Shown: one piece after another, positions 1 to 7,963 of the stretch
How positions within the stretch are numbered: the first letter of the stretch is position 1
How the letters are laid out: each line of letters begins with the position of its first letter
Source: Salinisphaera hydrothermalis C41B8
GTDB lineage: Bacteria; Pseudomonadota; Gammaproteobacteria; Nevskiales; Salinisphaeraceae
NCBI RefSeq assembly: GCF_000732535.1
Contig: NZ_APNK01000034.1
Coordinates: 1-38,599, forward strand
Length of the DNA: 38,599 nt
Direction: 5' to 3'
Notes under the pieces: model-generated
Told to the model about the DNA's origin: nothing
What the model saw: the letters and a program-made list of their open reading frames with translations, nothing else
The model's database searches: none
Made by a program: the position numbers and the translations under genes

Positions 1-61
1 ATTCCAGCCGGATACGCCGCCTAATTCAAACTCCCGCGTACACCACTTTCGAGCATATCTC
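1..61. repeat. Terminal inverted repeat, left copy (possible IS end)
   Basis: These 61 bases are the exact reverse complement of the last 61 bases of the window (38539-38599); identity stops at base 62. Both ends therefore run into the same sequence in opposite orientation. Read outward it begins GAGATATGCTCGAAAG followed by TGGTGTA, which loosely resembles the ends of IS256-family elements (inference from memory). An assembly k-mer overlap at a repeat boundary is the simplest reading. Confidence 0.75.
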
Positions 62-1016
62 CCACGCGCATGGCCCCCATGATCACGATCATGGGGGCGG
101 ACACGACCACGATCATGGCCTGGGCGGGCATCACCACCACGGCAGCGGTAAGGTGCTCGTCTTCTCGCTGTGCTTCACGTTCGGCTTCGCGATCGTGGAA
201 GTCGTGGGCGGGTGGCTGTCGGGCTCGCTGGCGCTGCTCTCCGATGCCGGCCATATGTTCACCGACACCTCGTCGCTGGCGATCGGCGCGTTCGCGGCCT
301 GGTTGTCGCGCCGCCCGGCTTCGAAGTCGCATTCCTTCGGGCTGCAACGGGCCGAGGTGCTCGGCGCGCTCGTCAACGCGGTGATGATGATCGGCGTGGT
401 CGTCGCCATTGCCATCTCCGCGATCCATCGTTTCTTCCAGCCCGAGCCGGTCGTTGGCGGGATGGTCATGATCATCGCCGGCATCGGCCTGCTGGTGAAC
501 ATCCTCATCGGCTATATCCTGCTGCGTGGCGAGCAGACCATGAACGTGCGCGGCGCGCTGCTGCACGTGCTGGGTGATCTCATGGGCTCGGTCGCCGCGC
601 TGGTCGCCGGCTTCGTCATCATGTTCACCGGCTGGACGCCGATCGACCCGTTGTTGTCGCTCTTCGTCTGTGTGCTGATCTGTCTATCGGCGATTCCGCT
701 GCTACGCGAAGTCGTACGGGTGCTCATGGAAGGCGTGCCCAAGGGCGTGGATGCCGCCGGCGTCAGTCGCGCCCTGGCCGACGTGGAAGGCGTGCGTTCG
801 GTGCACGACCTGCATATCTGGAGCTTGTCCTCCAGCCAGCGCGCACTGGCCGCCCACATCGAGATCGCCCGACTGGCGGACTGGGACACCATCCTGCCGC
901 GTCTGCAGACGCTGCTCGCCGATCGTTATGCGATCACGCATACCACGCTCCAGCCCGAGGATCGCGAGACGGCGCGCGCCTGCGCCGTGGATATCGATTG
1001 CGGCATGGCGACGTGA
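3..1016 (+). CDS. Cation diffusion facilitator (CDF) transporter, 5' end missing
   Basis: Cytoplasmic-membrane exporter of divalent metal, most likely zinc, by proton antiport. The frame is open to the window edge with no ATG; bases 1-61 belong to the terminal repeat, so native coding probably begins near base 62. It starts with a His-rich stretch of about 12 histidines (HGPHDHDH, HDHDHG, HHHH), followed by transmembrane segments with the CDF metal-site motifs SDAGHMFTD and HVLGDLMGS. The C-terminal cytoplasmic domain contains VHDLHIWSLSSSQ, typical of CzcD/ZitB proteins. If the native start is lost to an insertion, the GTG at 153 could give a shorter protein without the His tail. CDF identity is secure; metal choice is inferred. 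Confidence 0.88.
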   Translation, partial: SSRIRRLIQTPAYTTFEHISHAHGPHDHDHGGGHDHDHGLGGHHHHGSGKVLVFSLCFTFGFAIVEVVGGWLSGSLALLSDAGHMFTDTSSLAIGAFAAWLSRRPASKSHSFGLQRAEVLGALVNAVMMIGVVVAIAISAIHRFFQPEPVVGGMVMIIAGIGLLVNILIGYILLRGEQTMNVRGALLHVLGDLMGSVAALVAGFVIMFTGWTPIDPLLSLFVCVLICLSAIPLLREVVRVLMEGVPKGVDAAGVSRALADVEGVRSVHDLHIWSLSSSQRALAAHIEIARLADWDTILPRLQTLLADRYAITHTTLQPEDRETARACAVDIDCGMAT

Positions 1017-1071
1017 TGCGTTTCGTGTCAACGCTGAGTCACCGGGCGGGCCGCTGCTGACGACGCCGGCG

Positions 1072-1344
1072 CTAGGGCGTGTTGAGGTCTCGTGCGAGTG
1101 TCGCGTTGGAGCCCGCAAATCGTGTCCGGCAAGGCGCGAGTCGCCGCGTCGTGGCGTGCCACGCCCCAGACTCGCAACGCCGCCGGGCGCGATTTGCGGC
1201 CCAACCCTTCGGGCCAAGCGCTGTTTTGCGGCAATCCAGCGTTATAGCTCTCTCGCGTAAATGACTACGCCACGTTCGCTACGCCTCGTCTTGCCGCAAA
1301 ACAGCGCTTGGCGCGGACTCTCACGAAACCTCAACACGCCCTAG
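1072..1344. repeat. MITE-like palindromic element, copy 1
   Basis: This fills the gap between the CDF gene and the DUF488 gene. It is bounded by 27-bp terminal inverted repeats starting CTAGGGCGTGTTGAGG and ending CCTCAACACGCCCTAG (25 of 27 matching). Inside are three hairpins: an arm CGCAAATCG/CGATTTGCG (1114-1122 with 1190-1198), a small GGCCC...GGGCC stem near 1198-1215, and a perfect 19-bp pair at 1216-1234 and 1291-1309. It would fold into a branched structure closed by its ends. Related copies lie at 11552-11840 and 21482-21754. No transposase is encoded, so a non-autonomous element is inferred. Confidence 0.85.
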
Positions 1345-1354
1345 TGTTATCGCG

Positions 1355-1708
1355 ATGGGAATTCGGCTCAAGCGCATATACGATCCGGCCGAAGCCGACG
1401 ACGGCTATCGCGTGCTGGTCGATCGGCTGTGGCCACGCGGTGTGGCCAAGGCTGATGCCCGGCTCGACGCCTGGCATCGGGCGCTGGCGCCTTCAAAAGC
1501 GTTGCGTGAATGGTTTGGTCACGATCGCGAGCGCTGGCCGGATTTTCGCAGCGCCTACGCCCGTGAGCTGGCCGACTCCGATCCCGGTTTACTCGCCGAG
1601 CTGCGTGAGCACGCCGGCCACGAGGGCTTGACCCTGCTTTACGCCGCCCGCGATACCGAGTGCAACAACGCCGTGGTCCTCAAGCAGGTTCTGGAGCAAA
1701 CCCCATGA
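1355..1708 (+). CDS. DUF488 family protein
   Basis: A 117-residue cytoplasmic protein of the DUF488 (YeaO-like) family. Visible family features are the N-terminal IRLKRIYDPAEADDGYRVLV, the following DRLWPRG motif, a central WFGHDRERW, and the C-terminal segment LTLLYAARDTECNNAVVL. The length is normal for the family. Its biochemical function is not established. The gene begins 10 bases after the MITE-like element and its stop overlaps the start of the next gene (ATGA), so the two are probably co-translated. Family assignment is confident, role unknown. Confidence 0.85.
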   Translation: MGIRLKRIYDPAEADDGYRVLVDRLWPRGVAKADARLDAWHRALAPSKALREWFGHDRERWPDFRSAYARELADSDPGLLAELREHAGHEGLTLLYAARDTECNNAVVLKQVLEQTP

Positions 1709-1908
1709 CGCAGACCGAGGCCGATGCCCTGGCCGAACGCGTGCGGGCCGCTTGTATCGAAGCCGCACGCCAGGGCTATGAAGAGGCCGCTATCGCCGGC
1801 TTATGCGGCGAAGGCGCCTTGGAAGCCGCGCTCGGCGCGCTGGAACGGCTCGATCTGAAGCCGCTGACGCACTCAACAGGTGACGGGCTGAACGATCCGC
1901 TCGCGTAG
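1705..1908 (+). CDS. Small conserved-type protein of unknown function
   Basis: A 67-residue, Ala/Glu-rich, probably helical protein starting at the ATG that overlaps the stop of the DUF488 gene by four bases. The core ERVRAACIEAARQGYEEA followed by GLCGEGALEAAL resembles small proteobacterial proteins sometimes labelled acetyltransferase-like, but no catalytic motif is visible and I assign no function. A longer frame opening at 1660 lies inside the DUF488 gene and is less likely. The 3' end overlaps the convergent lactate dehydrogenase gene by 36 bases. One conserved cysteine-type position lies in GLCGEG. Confidence 0.62.
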   Translation: MTQTEADALAERVRAACIEAARQGYEEAAIAGLCGEGALEAALGALERLDLKPLTHSTGDGLNDPLA

Positions 1909-2802
1909 TACGGCGGCCGAGCGGGCCAGGGCTGCGCGCTCGTCGGCATTGAGCGTGAGTTCGATCACACGTTCGATGCCGGCACGCCCGACCACGCACG
2001 GCACGCTCAGATACAGATCGTCGATGCCGTAAGCGCCGTCGAGATGGGTCGATACGGTCAGAATGGCGTGGTCGTCGTTCAGAATGGCGGCACAGATGCG
2101 ATCCAGCGACAAGGCGATGGCATAGCTGGTATGCCCCTTGGCCGCGATGACCTCATAGGCGCCGTTGCGGGTGGCGCGGGCAATCTCTTCGCACTGCGCT
2201 GCCGGCAGTTCGATGGGCGCGCCGGCGACGTGCGCATGGCTCCAGGCCACCAGTTCGCTGTCGCCGTGTTCGCCGATGACGTGGGCATGGACATGCCGGG
2301 CATCCACGGCGAGCGCTTCGCCGAGCGCCCAGCGCAGCCGGGCGCTGTCGAGAACCGTGCCCGAGCCAATCACCCGGCTCGCCGGGCGCCGCGCATGGCG
2401 TGCGGCGACCTGGGCTAGGGTGTCGACCGGGTTGGTGGCGATCAGTAATACCGTCTCCGGATCCATGTAGCGCTCGGCCTCGGTGACGATCGTGGCCATG
2501 ATGTCGGCATTGCGCTCGAGCAGCGCCTCGCGGGTCTGGCCCGGCTTCTGCGCCGCGCCGGCCGTGATGATCACGATCGCGGCGCCGGCGCAGTCGGCGT
2601 AGTTACCGGCACGCACCCGCGAACCGCCGGCCAGGGCCTGGCCGTGCTGCATGTCGAGGGCCTCACCTCGAGCGCGCTGGGCGTCGATGTCGACGAGCAC
2701 GATATCCGGCGCGCGTTCGCGCAGATACAGCGTATACGCCGTATCGGCGCCCACCGCGCCGGCGCCGATGATGACGATACGGGGCGTGCGGGAAACGGTC
2801 AT
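1873..2802 (-). CDS. L-lactate dehydrogenase (LDH/MDH superfamily)
   Basis: A 309-residue cytoplasmic NAD-dependent enzyme interconverting L-lactate and pyruvate. The Rossmann nucleotide motif GAGAVGADTA is at residues 13-22. The substrate-specificity loop reads AAQKPGQTR; Gln at the key position points to lactate, where malate dehydrogenases carry Arg. Later come ATNPVDT, the active-site region SGTVLDSARLR with the Asp/Arg pair, and IGEHGDSE with the catalytic His. Length fits the family. The gene stands alone, convergent with the DUF488 pair, and its upstream side holds repeat DNA, so its promoter is not obvious. A malate dehydrogenase is less likely because of the Gln. Confidence 0.88.
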   Translation of the reverse strand: MTVSRTPRIVIIGAGAVGADTAYTLYLRERAPDIVLVDIDAQRARGEALDMQHGQALAGGSRVRAGNYADCAGAAIVIITAGAAQKPGQTREALLERNADIMATIVTEAERYMDPETVLLIATNPVDTLAQVAARHARRPASRVIGSGTVLDSARLRWALGEALAVDARHVHAHVIGEHGDSELVAWSHAHVAGAPIELPAAQCEEIARATRNGAYEVIAAKGHTSYAIALSLDRICAAILNDDHAILTVSTHLDGAYGIDDLYLSVPCVVGRAGIERVIELTLNADERAALARSAAVLRERIVQPVTC

Positions 2803-2960
2803 GGCAATTCGCGGGCGTTGAGCAGTGCCCGCAGACTAAATCATGGGGCTCGACGGGCCTTGATGCATATCAACCGACGCGGGCGCGATTGAACGGCGCA
2901 CCGGCTCGGAAACGCCGAACAAGCGCGGGTAAACGCTTCGTGCCCCCGAGACTGGCGGTC

Positions 2961-3052
2961 CTTGGTTTCGCGCTGCAGCGCGAGTCACTTCTCTTGCTTG
3001 CTCGGCAGAAGTAACCAAGAGAAGAGCACCCGGCACGGCGCCGGCTTCGCCG
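2961..3052. repeat. Partial copy of the inverted-repeat arm seen at 36.3-36.8 kb
   Basis: The stretch with TTGGTTTCGCGCTGCAGCGC, then CGAGTCACTTCTCTTGCTTG and AAGTAACCAAGAGAAG, matches the pattern of the 73-bp arms at 36311-36383 and 36761-36833. Only one arm is present here, followed by a GC-rich CCGGCTTCGCCGG hairpin. Together with the terminator at about 3124-3153 it accounts for the non-coding region 2803-3176. Such elements are common in GC-rich proteobacteria and create spurious reading frames on both strands. Confidence 0.65.
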
Positions 3053-3123
3053 GTTCACGTCGAGGCGTGGTGCCGGCGGGATGAGCTCGCGTACATTGAT
3101 CGCTCGAATTTTCGATGACCCAC

Positions 3124-3153
3124 GAAAAAGCCCGGCCGAAGCCGGGCTTTTTG
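3124..3153 (-). terminator. Rho-independent terminator after sat
   Basis: A perfect stem AAAAAGCCCGGC / GCCGGGCTTTTT with a short loop, about 24 bases beyond the sat stop codon on the minus strand. Because it has a T-run on each side it may work in both directions. Confidence 0.85.
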
Positions 3154-3176
3154 CGTCCTCTCGTGCGACTGCCGTA

Positions 3177-4367
3177 TCAGGCCGACTTGTTCTGGTAGTA
3201 GTCCATCAGGATCTCGGCGACCTCGGGACGCGAGAATTCCGGCGGCGGGGCGATGCCCTGGCCGAGCATCTCGCGCACCTTGGTGCCCGAGAGGATCACG
3301 AAGTCTTCCTTGGTGTGATCCGGCGCGTCGGACATCATCACGACCTTGCCGAGCTTCTTCGAGAAAGCCGTATGGTCGGCCTTGAAGATTTCGATTTCCA
3401 GGGCGTCGGCCGGTACTTTTTCGTCGAAGATGCTCTGCGCGTCGAAGGCGCCGTAGAAGTCGCCTACGCCGGCATGGTCGCGGCCGACGATGAGATACGA
3501 ACAGCCGGCATTCTGGCGGAACACGGCATGCAGCACGGCCTCTCTAGGTCCGGCATACATCATGTCGAAGCCGTAGCCGGTGATCATCACCGAGTTCGCC
3601 GGGAAATAATGTTCGACCATCTTGCGGATCGCGGCATCGCGCACCCGTGCCGGCACGTCGCCGGGCTTGAGCTTGCCCAGCAGCATGTGCACCAGCACGC
3701 CGTCTGCGCCGGTGGCATCCAGCGCCATCTTGCACAGTTCCTCGTGCGCGCGATGCATCGGGTTGCGGGTCTGGAAAGCCACGACCTTGTCCCAGCCGCG
3801 CTCGGCGAATTCGTCGCGGATCGACTGTGCCGTGCGGAAAGTATCCGGGAAGTCGTGTTCGAAGTACGAGAAGTTCAGCACCTGGATCGGGCCGTGCACG
3901 ATGTAGCGGCCCAGCCCCTTGAAGGTGGCCACGCCCGGATGCGCCTCATCGTCGGTGCCGAAGATATTGACCACCATCTCGGTCATCTCGTCTTCCGAGA
4001 TCTCCTCGATGCCTTCGACATCCTGCACCGCGATGGCCGGATGGCCGTCCACGTTCGGGTCGTTGAGCGCGATACGCGCTGCGCCGCGGATGGGTTCCGG
4101 ATCGGACACGATGTTGACGATCGGGATCGGCCAGAACAGGCCGTCGGCGGTGCGCATGTCGCGCGCGACCGATAGCGCGTCGGCCTTGTTCATGTAGCCG
4201 GTCAGCGGATTGAAGTAGCCGGCGCCGAGCATCACCGCGTTGGCGGCGGCCGCCGAGCTGACGGTGAGCTGCGGCAGTTCGCGCGCTTCCTGCACGAGTT
4301 GGCCGCGCGCGGCGTCATCGGCCACGTACAGCGGATTGAGGTGCGTCGAACCGTGGGGCTTGATCAT
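3177..4367 (-). CDS. sat: Sulfate adenylyltransferase (ATP sulfurylase, monomer type)
   Basis: Makes adenosine 5'-phosphosulfate from ATP and sulfate, or runs in reverse during sulfur oxidation. The 396-residue protein begins MIKPHGSTHLNPLYV. It carries the nucleotide-binding motif FQTRNPMHRAHEELC near residue 195, then LLGKLKPGDVPARVR and the GRDHAGVGDFYG motif, all hallmarks of homomeric Sat rather than CysD/CysN. I chose the ATG at 4367 because a GGGATG ribosome site is properly spaced for it; an ATG two codons earlier lies too close. The gene is monocistronic with a strong terminator. No APS reductase or APS kinase gene is adjacent, so assimilatory versus dissimilatory use cannot be told. 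Confidence 0.93.
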   Translation of the reverse strand: MIKPHGSTHLNPLYVADDAARGQLVQEARELPQLTVSSAAAANAVMLGAGYFNPLTGYMNKADALSVARDMRTADGLFWPIPIVNIVSDPEPIRGAARIALNDPNVDGHPAIAVQDVEGIEEISEDEMTEMVVNIFGTDDEAHPGVATFKGLGRYIVHGPIQVLNFSYFEHDFPDTFRTAQSIRDEFAERGWDKVVAFQTRNPMHRAHEELCKMALDATGADGVLVHMLLGKLKPGDVPARVRDAAIRKMVEHYFPANSVMITGYGFDMMYAGPREAVLHAVFRQNAGCSYLIVGRDHAGVGDFYGAFDAQSIFDEKVPADALEIEIFKADHTAFSKKLGKVVMMSDAPDHTKEDFVILSGTKVREMLGQGIAPPPEFSRPEVAEILMDYYQNKSA

Positions 4368-4531
4368 GAACATTCATCCCGCGTTGCCGGATCGCGGCGA
4401 AGCCGATGCCGGACGGCGTCTTTATGACAGCGCGTTATAGCCGCGAATCGTGTTAAAGCGCTGGAGTCTAACGACGGGCCGACAGATTGGGCAACCCGGC
4501 GGTCGGGTCTAACGTCATGCCAAAAGGTTAG

Positions 4532-4549
4532 ATGCCCGCGACAAGCGGG
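4532..4549 (-). terminator. Possible hairpin terminator after fur
   Basis: GCCCGC-GACAA-GCGGGC lies just beyond the fur stop codon on the minus strand, with only a weak T-containing tail (ATCTAACCTTTTGG). A factor-independent terminator is possible but not convincing. Confidence 0.35.
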
Positions 4550-4558
4550 CGACGGACC

Positions 4559-4999
4559 TCAGGAGTCCTTCTTGCGATTGCTGGTGTCGTTTTCGCAGTT
4601 GGCAGCCTGGCACTCGCCGTAGAGCACAAGCGTGTGCTTGGACAGGTCGAAGCCGGACTTCTGGGCCAGATCGCGCTGGCGCTGCTGCATTTCGTCGTCG
4701 AAGAATTCCTCGATCTTGCCGCATTTCACGCAGATCAGATGATCGTGCGGGCCCTGCTCGAGCTCGAACAGAGCATGGCCGTCCTCGAAGTGGTGACGAA
4801 TCACCAGTCCGGCGTCCTCGAACTGCGACAGCACGCGATAGATCGTGGCCAGCCCGATATCTTCTTCGTTGTCGAGCAGCTTGCGATAGACGTCCTCGGC
4901 CGACAGATGGTCCTGTCGGTTCTGCTGCAGGACCTCCAGAATTTTCAGGCGCGGCAGCGTGGCCTTCAGGCCCGCCTTGCGCAGATCGCTGGTTTCCAT
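4559..4999 (-). CDS. fur: Ferric uptake regulator Fur
   Basis: Iron-dependent repressor, 146 residues. The N-terminal winged helix begins METSDLRKAGLKATLPRLKI, the typical Fur start, and contains YRVLSQFEDAGLV for DNA contact. The regulatory-site segment HHFEDGHALFELEQGPHDH and the cysteine pairs in LICVKCGKIEEF and YGECQAANCEND are all present. I chose the ATG at 4999 over an upstream GTG at 5023 because the family begins at this methionine and a GAGG ribosome site precedes it. It is a single gene between sat and dihydroorotase. A second Fur-family protein at 21827-22321 is Zur; the HHFEDGHALFELE core here marks this one as Fur. Confidence 0.93.
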   Translation of the reverse strand: METSDLRKAGLKATLPRLKILEVLQQNRQDHLSAEDVYRKLLDNEEDIGLATIYRVLSQFEDAGLVIRHHFEDGHALFELEQGPHDHLICVKCGKIEEFFDDEMQQRQRDLAQKSGFDLSKHTLVLYGECQAANCENDTSNRKKDS

Positions 5000-5078
5000 A
5001 CTCGACACCTCGAAAACGCTCACGAGACGTGGCGCAAGGCCGCGCCGGCGGCTGACGAATCAGCGGCGCGGGTGGCTG

Positions 5079-6422
5079 TCAGCGCCGATCGTAGCTCAAC
5101 GCCTCGCCGATACAGCCTTGGCTAAGTTTACCGTCATGATACGCCCGTTGACCAGATACGAAAGTCGTCATTACCCGGGCATTGAAGGTATGGCCGGTAA
5201 ACGGCGTCCAGCCGCATTTGGCCAGCACCGGCTCGTCGTCGACCACCGTGCGTGCATTCGGATCGACCAGAACCACGTCCGCCCAGTAGCCCTCGCGCAG
5301 ATAACCACGCTCGGCGATATCGAAACGATCGGCCACGTTATGGGCCATCTTCTGCACCAGCTGTTCCATGCTGAAATGCCCGGCCGAGACCTGATCGACC
5401 AGCGAGATCAACGCATGCTGGACCAGCGGCAGCCCGGCCGGCGCGGAGAAATAAGGATTGTCCTTATCGGTTCGGATGTGTGGCGCATGATCGGTTGCCA
5501 GGATATCGATCGTGTCGTTGGCGACCGCTTTCAACAGGGCGGCGCGGTCTTCGGCGGTCTTGATCGCCGGATTGCACTTGATCAGCGTGCCGAGGCGCTC
5601 GTAGTCGTCCTGGGTGAAGAACAGATGATGCACGCAGGCCTCGGCCGTGATCTGCTTGCCCGCCATCGGCCCCGACGTGAACAGATCCAGTTCCTCGGCG
5701 GTGGTGATGTGCAGGATGTGCAGCCGGGCGTCGTGGCGCGTGGCCAGGTCAATCGCCTTCTTCGACGAGGCCATGCAGGCCTCGCGCGAGCGGATCACCG
5801 GGTGCTGGCTCATCGGCACGTCCTCGCCGAAGCGCTCACGGGCCTTGGCCGCGTTCGCTTCGATCATGGGCGTGTCCTCGCAGTGCGTGAGGATGGTCAG
5901 CGGCGAGTGCTCGAAGATCGCTTCGAGGGCCGATTCGTCATCGACCAGCATCTTGCCGGTAGAGGCGCCCATGAAGATCTTGATGCCGGCCGCGCGCGTG
6001 ATGTCGACCGACTTGATCGCCTCGATGTTGTCGTTGGTCGCGCCCAGATAGAAGCCGTAGTTGGCCGCGCAGCGCCCGCGGGCCATCTCCAGCTTGGCCA
6101 CGAGGGCTTCATTGTCGATGGTCGGCGGCTTCACGTTCGGCATGTCCATGAAGCTGGTGATGCCGCCGGCCACGGCCGCGCGCGACTCGCTGGCCAGATC
6201 GGCCTTGTCGGTCAGGCCCGGCTCGCGGAAATGCACCTGGTCGTCGATCATGCCCGGCAAGAGATAGCAGCCCGAGCCGTCGATGACCTCGGCGTTCGGC
6301 GGCGCGGCGATCTCGCCGTCGATGCGCGCGATACGCCCGTCTGAAATCAGCAGATCGGCGATGAAGCGTTCACCCTCGTTCACGAGGGTCGCGTTGGTGA
6401 TCAGGGTATCGGTCATGGTCAC
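5079..6422 (-). CDS. pyrC: Dihydroorotase, amidohydrolase class I type
   Basis: Third step of de novo pyrimidine synthesis, cyclising carbamoyl-aspartate to dihydroorotate. The 447-residue TIM-barrel protein has the metal motif PGMIDDQVHFREPG near residue 57, the likely carboxylated lysine in GIKIFMGAST, metal-ligand histidines in LTHCED and LHILHITT, and the catalytic Asp in ATDHAPH. Gln replaces the first His of the usual HxH, which is normal for this subgroup found in Bacteroidetes and Xanthomonas-type proteins. It stands alone on the minus strand between fur and the PTPS-like gene. Hydantoinase or allantoinase are alternatives, but DQVHFREPG and EACVHHLF favour dihydroorotase. Confidence 0.88.
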   Translation of the reverse strand: MTMTDTLITNATLVNEGERFIADLLISDGRIARIDGEIAAPPNAEVIDGSGCYLLPGMIDDQVHFREPGLTDKADLASESRAAVAGGITSFMDMPNVKPPTIDNEALVAKLEMARGRCAANYGFYLGATNDNIEAIKSVDITRAAGIKIFMGASTGKMLVDDESALEAIFEHSPLTILTHCEDTPMIEANAAKARERFGEDVPMSQHPVIRSREACMASSKKAIDLATRHDARLHILHITTAEELDLFTSGPMAGKQITAEACVHHLFFTQDDYERLGTLIKCNPAIKTAEDRAALLKAVANDTIDILATDHAPHIRTDKDNPYFSAPAGLPLVQHALISLVDQVSAGHFSMEQLVQKMAHNVADRFDIAERGYLREGYWADVVLVDPNARTVVDDEPVLAKCGWTPFTGHTFNARVMTTFVSGQRAYHDGKLSQGCIGEALSYDRR

Positions 6423-6449
6423 ACCCGTGCGATGAGTAGAGTGACAGTA

Positions 6450-7322
6450 TCAGGTCCGCGGCGCATGGCTGCGCGTGGCGATCGCGCCCTTGCCCACGCC
6501 CTCGTAGGCGCGGACTTCGACCAGATGGCCCGGGTAGCGCGCGGCGAGTTCGCCGGCAATGTGATCGGCGATGTTCTCCACCGTCGGCGGGCCGTCGAGC
6601 AGCACACAGCGTTCGGCCGCGATATCGAGCGCGAATTCGCCCTGTGGTGCGGTATAGCCAAAGCCCAATCGTTCGGCGTCGGCGGCCGTGGTCAGATCGG
6701 CGCGATGGCCGATGAACACGCCCTGCCAGGCTTGAGCCCAGGCGAGGGCGATATCGGTCCGGTCCACGCCGTCGAGTGCGATCGCCAGCCGGCAGCGATG
6801 GCCGTGCGCCAGGCGCTGGCAGTTGCCGTCGTGGGCCGCCAGGCCATGGGTGTAATCGTAGACGGGGCCGGCTATGGCTTCCGGGCGCAGATTGATCTTC
6901 AGGGCATCGACATTGGCCGGCAATTTCGGCCCGACGCGTTCTTCGAGCCAGCGGGCGAGCGCGCGTGGCTGGATTTCGGTGGCATCGAATATCGTGGTGG
7001 CGCTGGCCGGGCCGGCATAGCGATAGCGATCGCCCGACGTCGTGGTGAAATCGAGCCGGCCGGCGTCGACGTCAATTTCCAGTCCGGGGGCGAGCGCGGG
7101 CACCAACAGGCGGTGATCCACCAGCGCATCGATTTCGGCCTTGAGCAGCTTCTTGGCCGGGCCGAAATCGAACAGCATGCCGTCGTCACCGCGGCGCCCG
7201 GTGAGCGTGGCGTCGACCAGCCAGGTCGCCCCGCGCAGACCGGCTTCGGCGTCGAGCACGCCACAATCGATATGCGTGACGTGTTCGACGAACAGTTGCA
7301 GCGAGTCGTCGCCCGGGTTCAC
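6450..7322 (-). CDS. 6-carboxytetrahydropterin synthase family protein, two T-fold units
   Basis: A 290-residue protein related to 6-pyruvoyl-tetrahydropterin synthase/QueD, whose family works in pterin and queuosine-type biosynthesis. It appears to hold two T-fold units: the first with LFVEHVTHIDCGVL and GMLFDFGPAKKLL, the second with NCQRLAHGHRCRLAIAL, matching the NC-x-RLHGH motif, and a C-terminal PPTVENIADHIA followed by VRAYEGVGKGAI. Ordinary QueD is about 120 residues, so this is the long form seen in some gammaproteobacteria. The GTG start at 7322 overlaps the stop of the Trm112 gene by four bases (GTGA); longer readings run back into that gene in another frame. The exact substrate is uncertain. 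Confidence 0.78.
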   Translation of the reverse strand: MNPGDDSLQLFVEHVTHIDCGVLDAEAGLRGATWLVDATLTGRRGDDGMLFDFGPAKKLLKAEIDALVDHRLLVPALAPGLEIDVDAGRLDFTTTSGDRYRYAGPASATTIFDATEIQPRALARWLEERVGPKLPANVDALKINLRPEAIAGPVYDYTHGLAAHDGNCQRLAHGHRCRLAIALDGVDRTDIALAWAQAWQGVFIGHRADLTTAADAERLGFGYTAPQGEFALDIAAERCVLLDGPPTVENIADHIAGELAARYPGHLVEVRAYEGVGKGAIATRSHAPRT

Positions 7323-7573
7323 GACACCTCGGGCAGGGCGATGCCGCGTTCGGGCAGCATGATCGGAATGCCGTCGTCGATGCGATAGCCCGTGGCGCGG
7401 TCCCGGGTGACCAGCAGCGCGGCCACGCGCTCGCTCACGGCGCTGCCGTCGGCATATTCCGCGCTGCCGTCGTCGATGGCGGCATTGAGCGCATCGATCT
7501 CGGTCGATTCCGCCAGCGACAGCGACAGACCCGTGACCGGGCAGACCAGAATCTCGAGCAGTTGCTTGTCCAT
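7319..7573 (-). CDS. Trm112 family protein
   Basis: An 84-residue protein of the Trm112/YcaR type. It begins MDKQLLEILVCPVTGLSLSL, where bacterial members commonly have LLEILVCPxxKGxL, and includes the later DGIPIMLPE motif. Most of the usual zinc-binding cysteines are absent; only the one in VCPVTG is visible. In eukaryotes and archaea the family activates methyltransferases; the role of bacterial members is less clear. It overlaps the downstream PTPS-like gene by four bases, so both are probably co-translated. Confidence 0.85.
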   Translation of the reverse strand: MDKQLLEILVCPVTGLSLSLAESTEIDALNAAIDDGSAEYADGSAVSERVAALLVTRDRATGYRIDDGIPIMLPERGIALPEVS

Positions 7574-7608
7574 GAGGCAGGGCCGATGTGGCTAGACTGG
7601 GGCATAGT

Positions 7609-7640
7609 CTAGGGTCTGTCGCCGTTTCGTGCGAGTCCGC
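7609..7640. repeat. Solo end of the MITE-like element
   Basis: Thirty-two bases starting CTAGGGTCTGTCGCCG and ending TTTCGTGCGAGTCCGC match the end of copy 3 (21482-21513) with three differences. No element body or second end follows. It lies between the Trm112 gene and the end of the SMR pair and may be a deletion remnant. Confidence 0.7.
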
Positions 7641-7647
7641 CCGGTCG

Positions 7648-7962
7648 TCACATGCTGAGCTTGAGCCCCACCACGGCAACCACGACACCGCCGATCCAGG
7701 CCAGACGCGCCGGATGCGCCGAGTCGCCCCAGAACAGGATGCCGATGGCGGTACTGCCGACGGTACCGAGGCCGGTGAATACGCCGTAGGCCACCGCCAT
7801 CGGCAGGCTGTTCATCGCGATATGCAGGCAGGCGAGCCCGCCGGAGAACGCCAGGCCGGTTACGAGCGCGCCCGACGCGCGATGGCCATGGCTGATGCGG
7901 GCGAATCCGACCACACCGACGATTTCACAGGCACCGGCCGCCAGGAGCCACAACCAGGCCAT
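7648..7962 (-). CDS. Small multidrug resistance (SMR) family subunit B
   Basis: A 104-residue inner-membrane protein with four predicted helices. It begins MAWLWLLAAGACEIVGVVGF, placing the conserved membrane Glu of SMR pumps in the first helix (ACEIVG). The later GVFTGLGTVGSTAIGI is the typical third-helix signature. It starts one base after the stop of the upstream SMR gene, so the two likely form a paired, heterodimeric pump as in YkkCD or EbrAB. A divergent TetR gene with an operator lies ahead of the pair. Substrate is unknown; guanidinium or quaternary cations are family-typical. Confidence 0.9.
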   Translation of the reverse strand: MAWLWLLAAGACEIVGVVGFARISHGHRASGALVTGLAFSGGLACLHIAMNSLPMAVAYGVFTGLGTVGSTAIGILFWGDSAHPARLAWIGGVVVAVVGLKLSM

Positions 7963-7963
7963 G

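Noticed and set aside
1028-1234. Reading frames within MITE-like copy 1 and the equivalent frames in copies 2 and 3
   Set aside because: They track the palindrome itself, occur on both strands and have no independent start signals.
3081-4175. A 364-residue plus-strand frame opposite sat
   Set aside because: It is antisense to a clear ATP sulfurylase gene and His/Arg-rich, the usual shadow pattern of high-GC coding DNA.
4959-6344. A 461-residue plus-strand frame opposite dihydroorotase
   Set aside because: The minus strand carries all family motifs of dihydroorotase; this frame has none.
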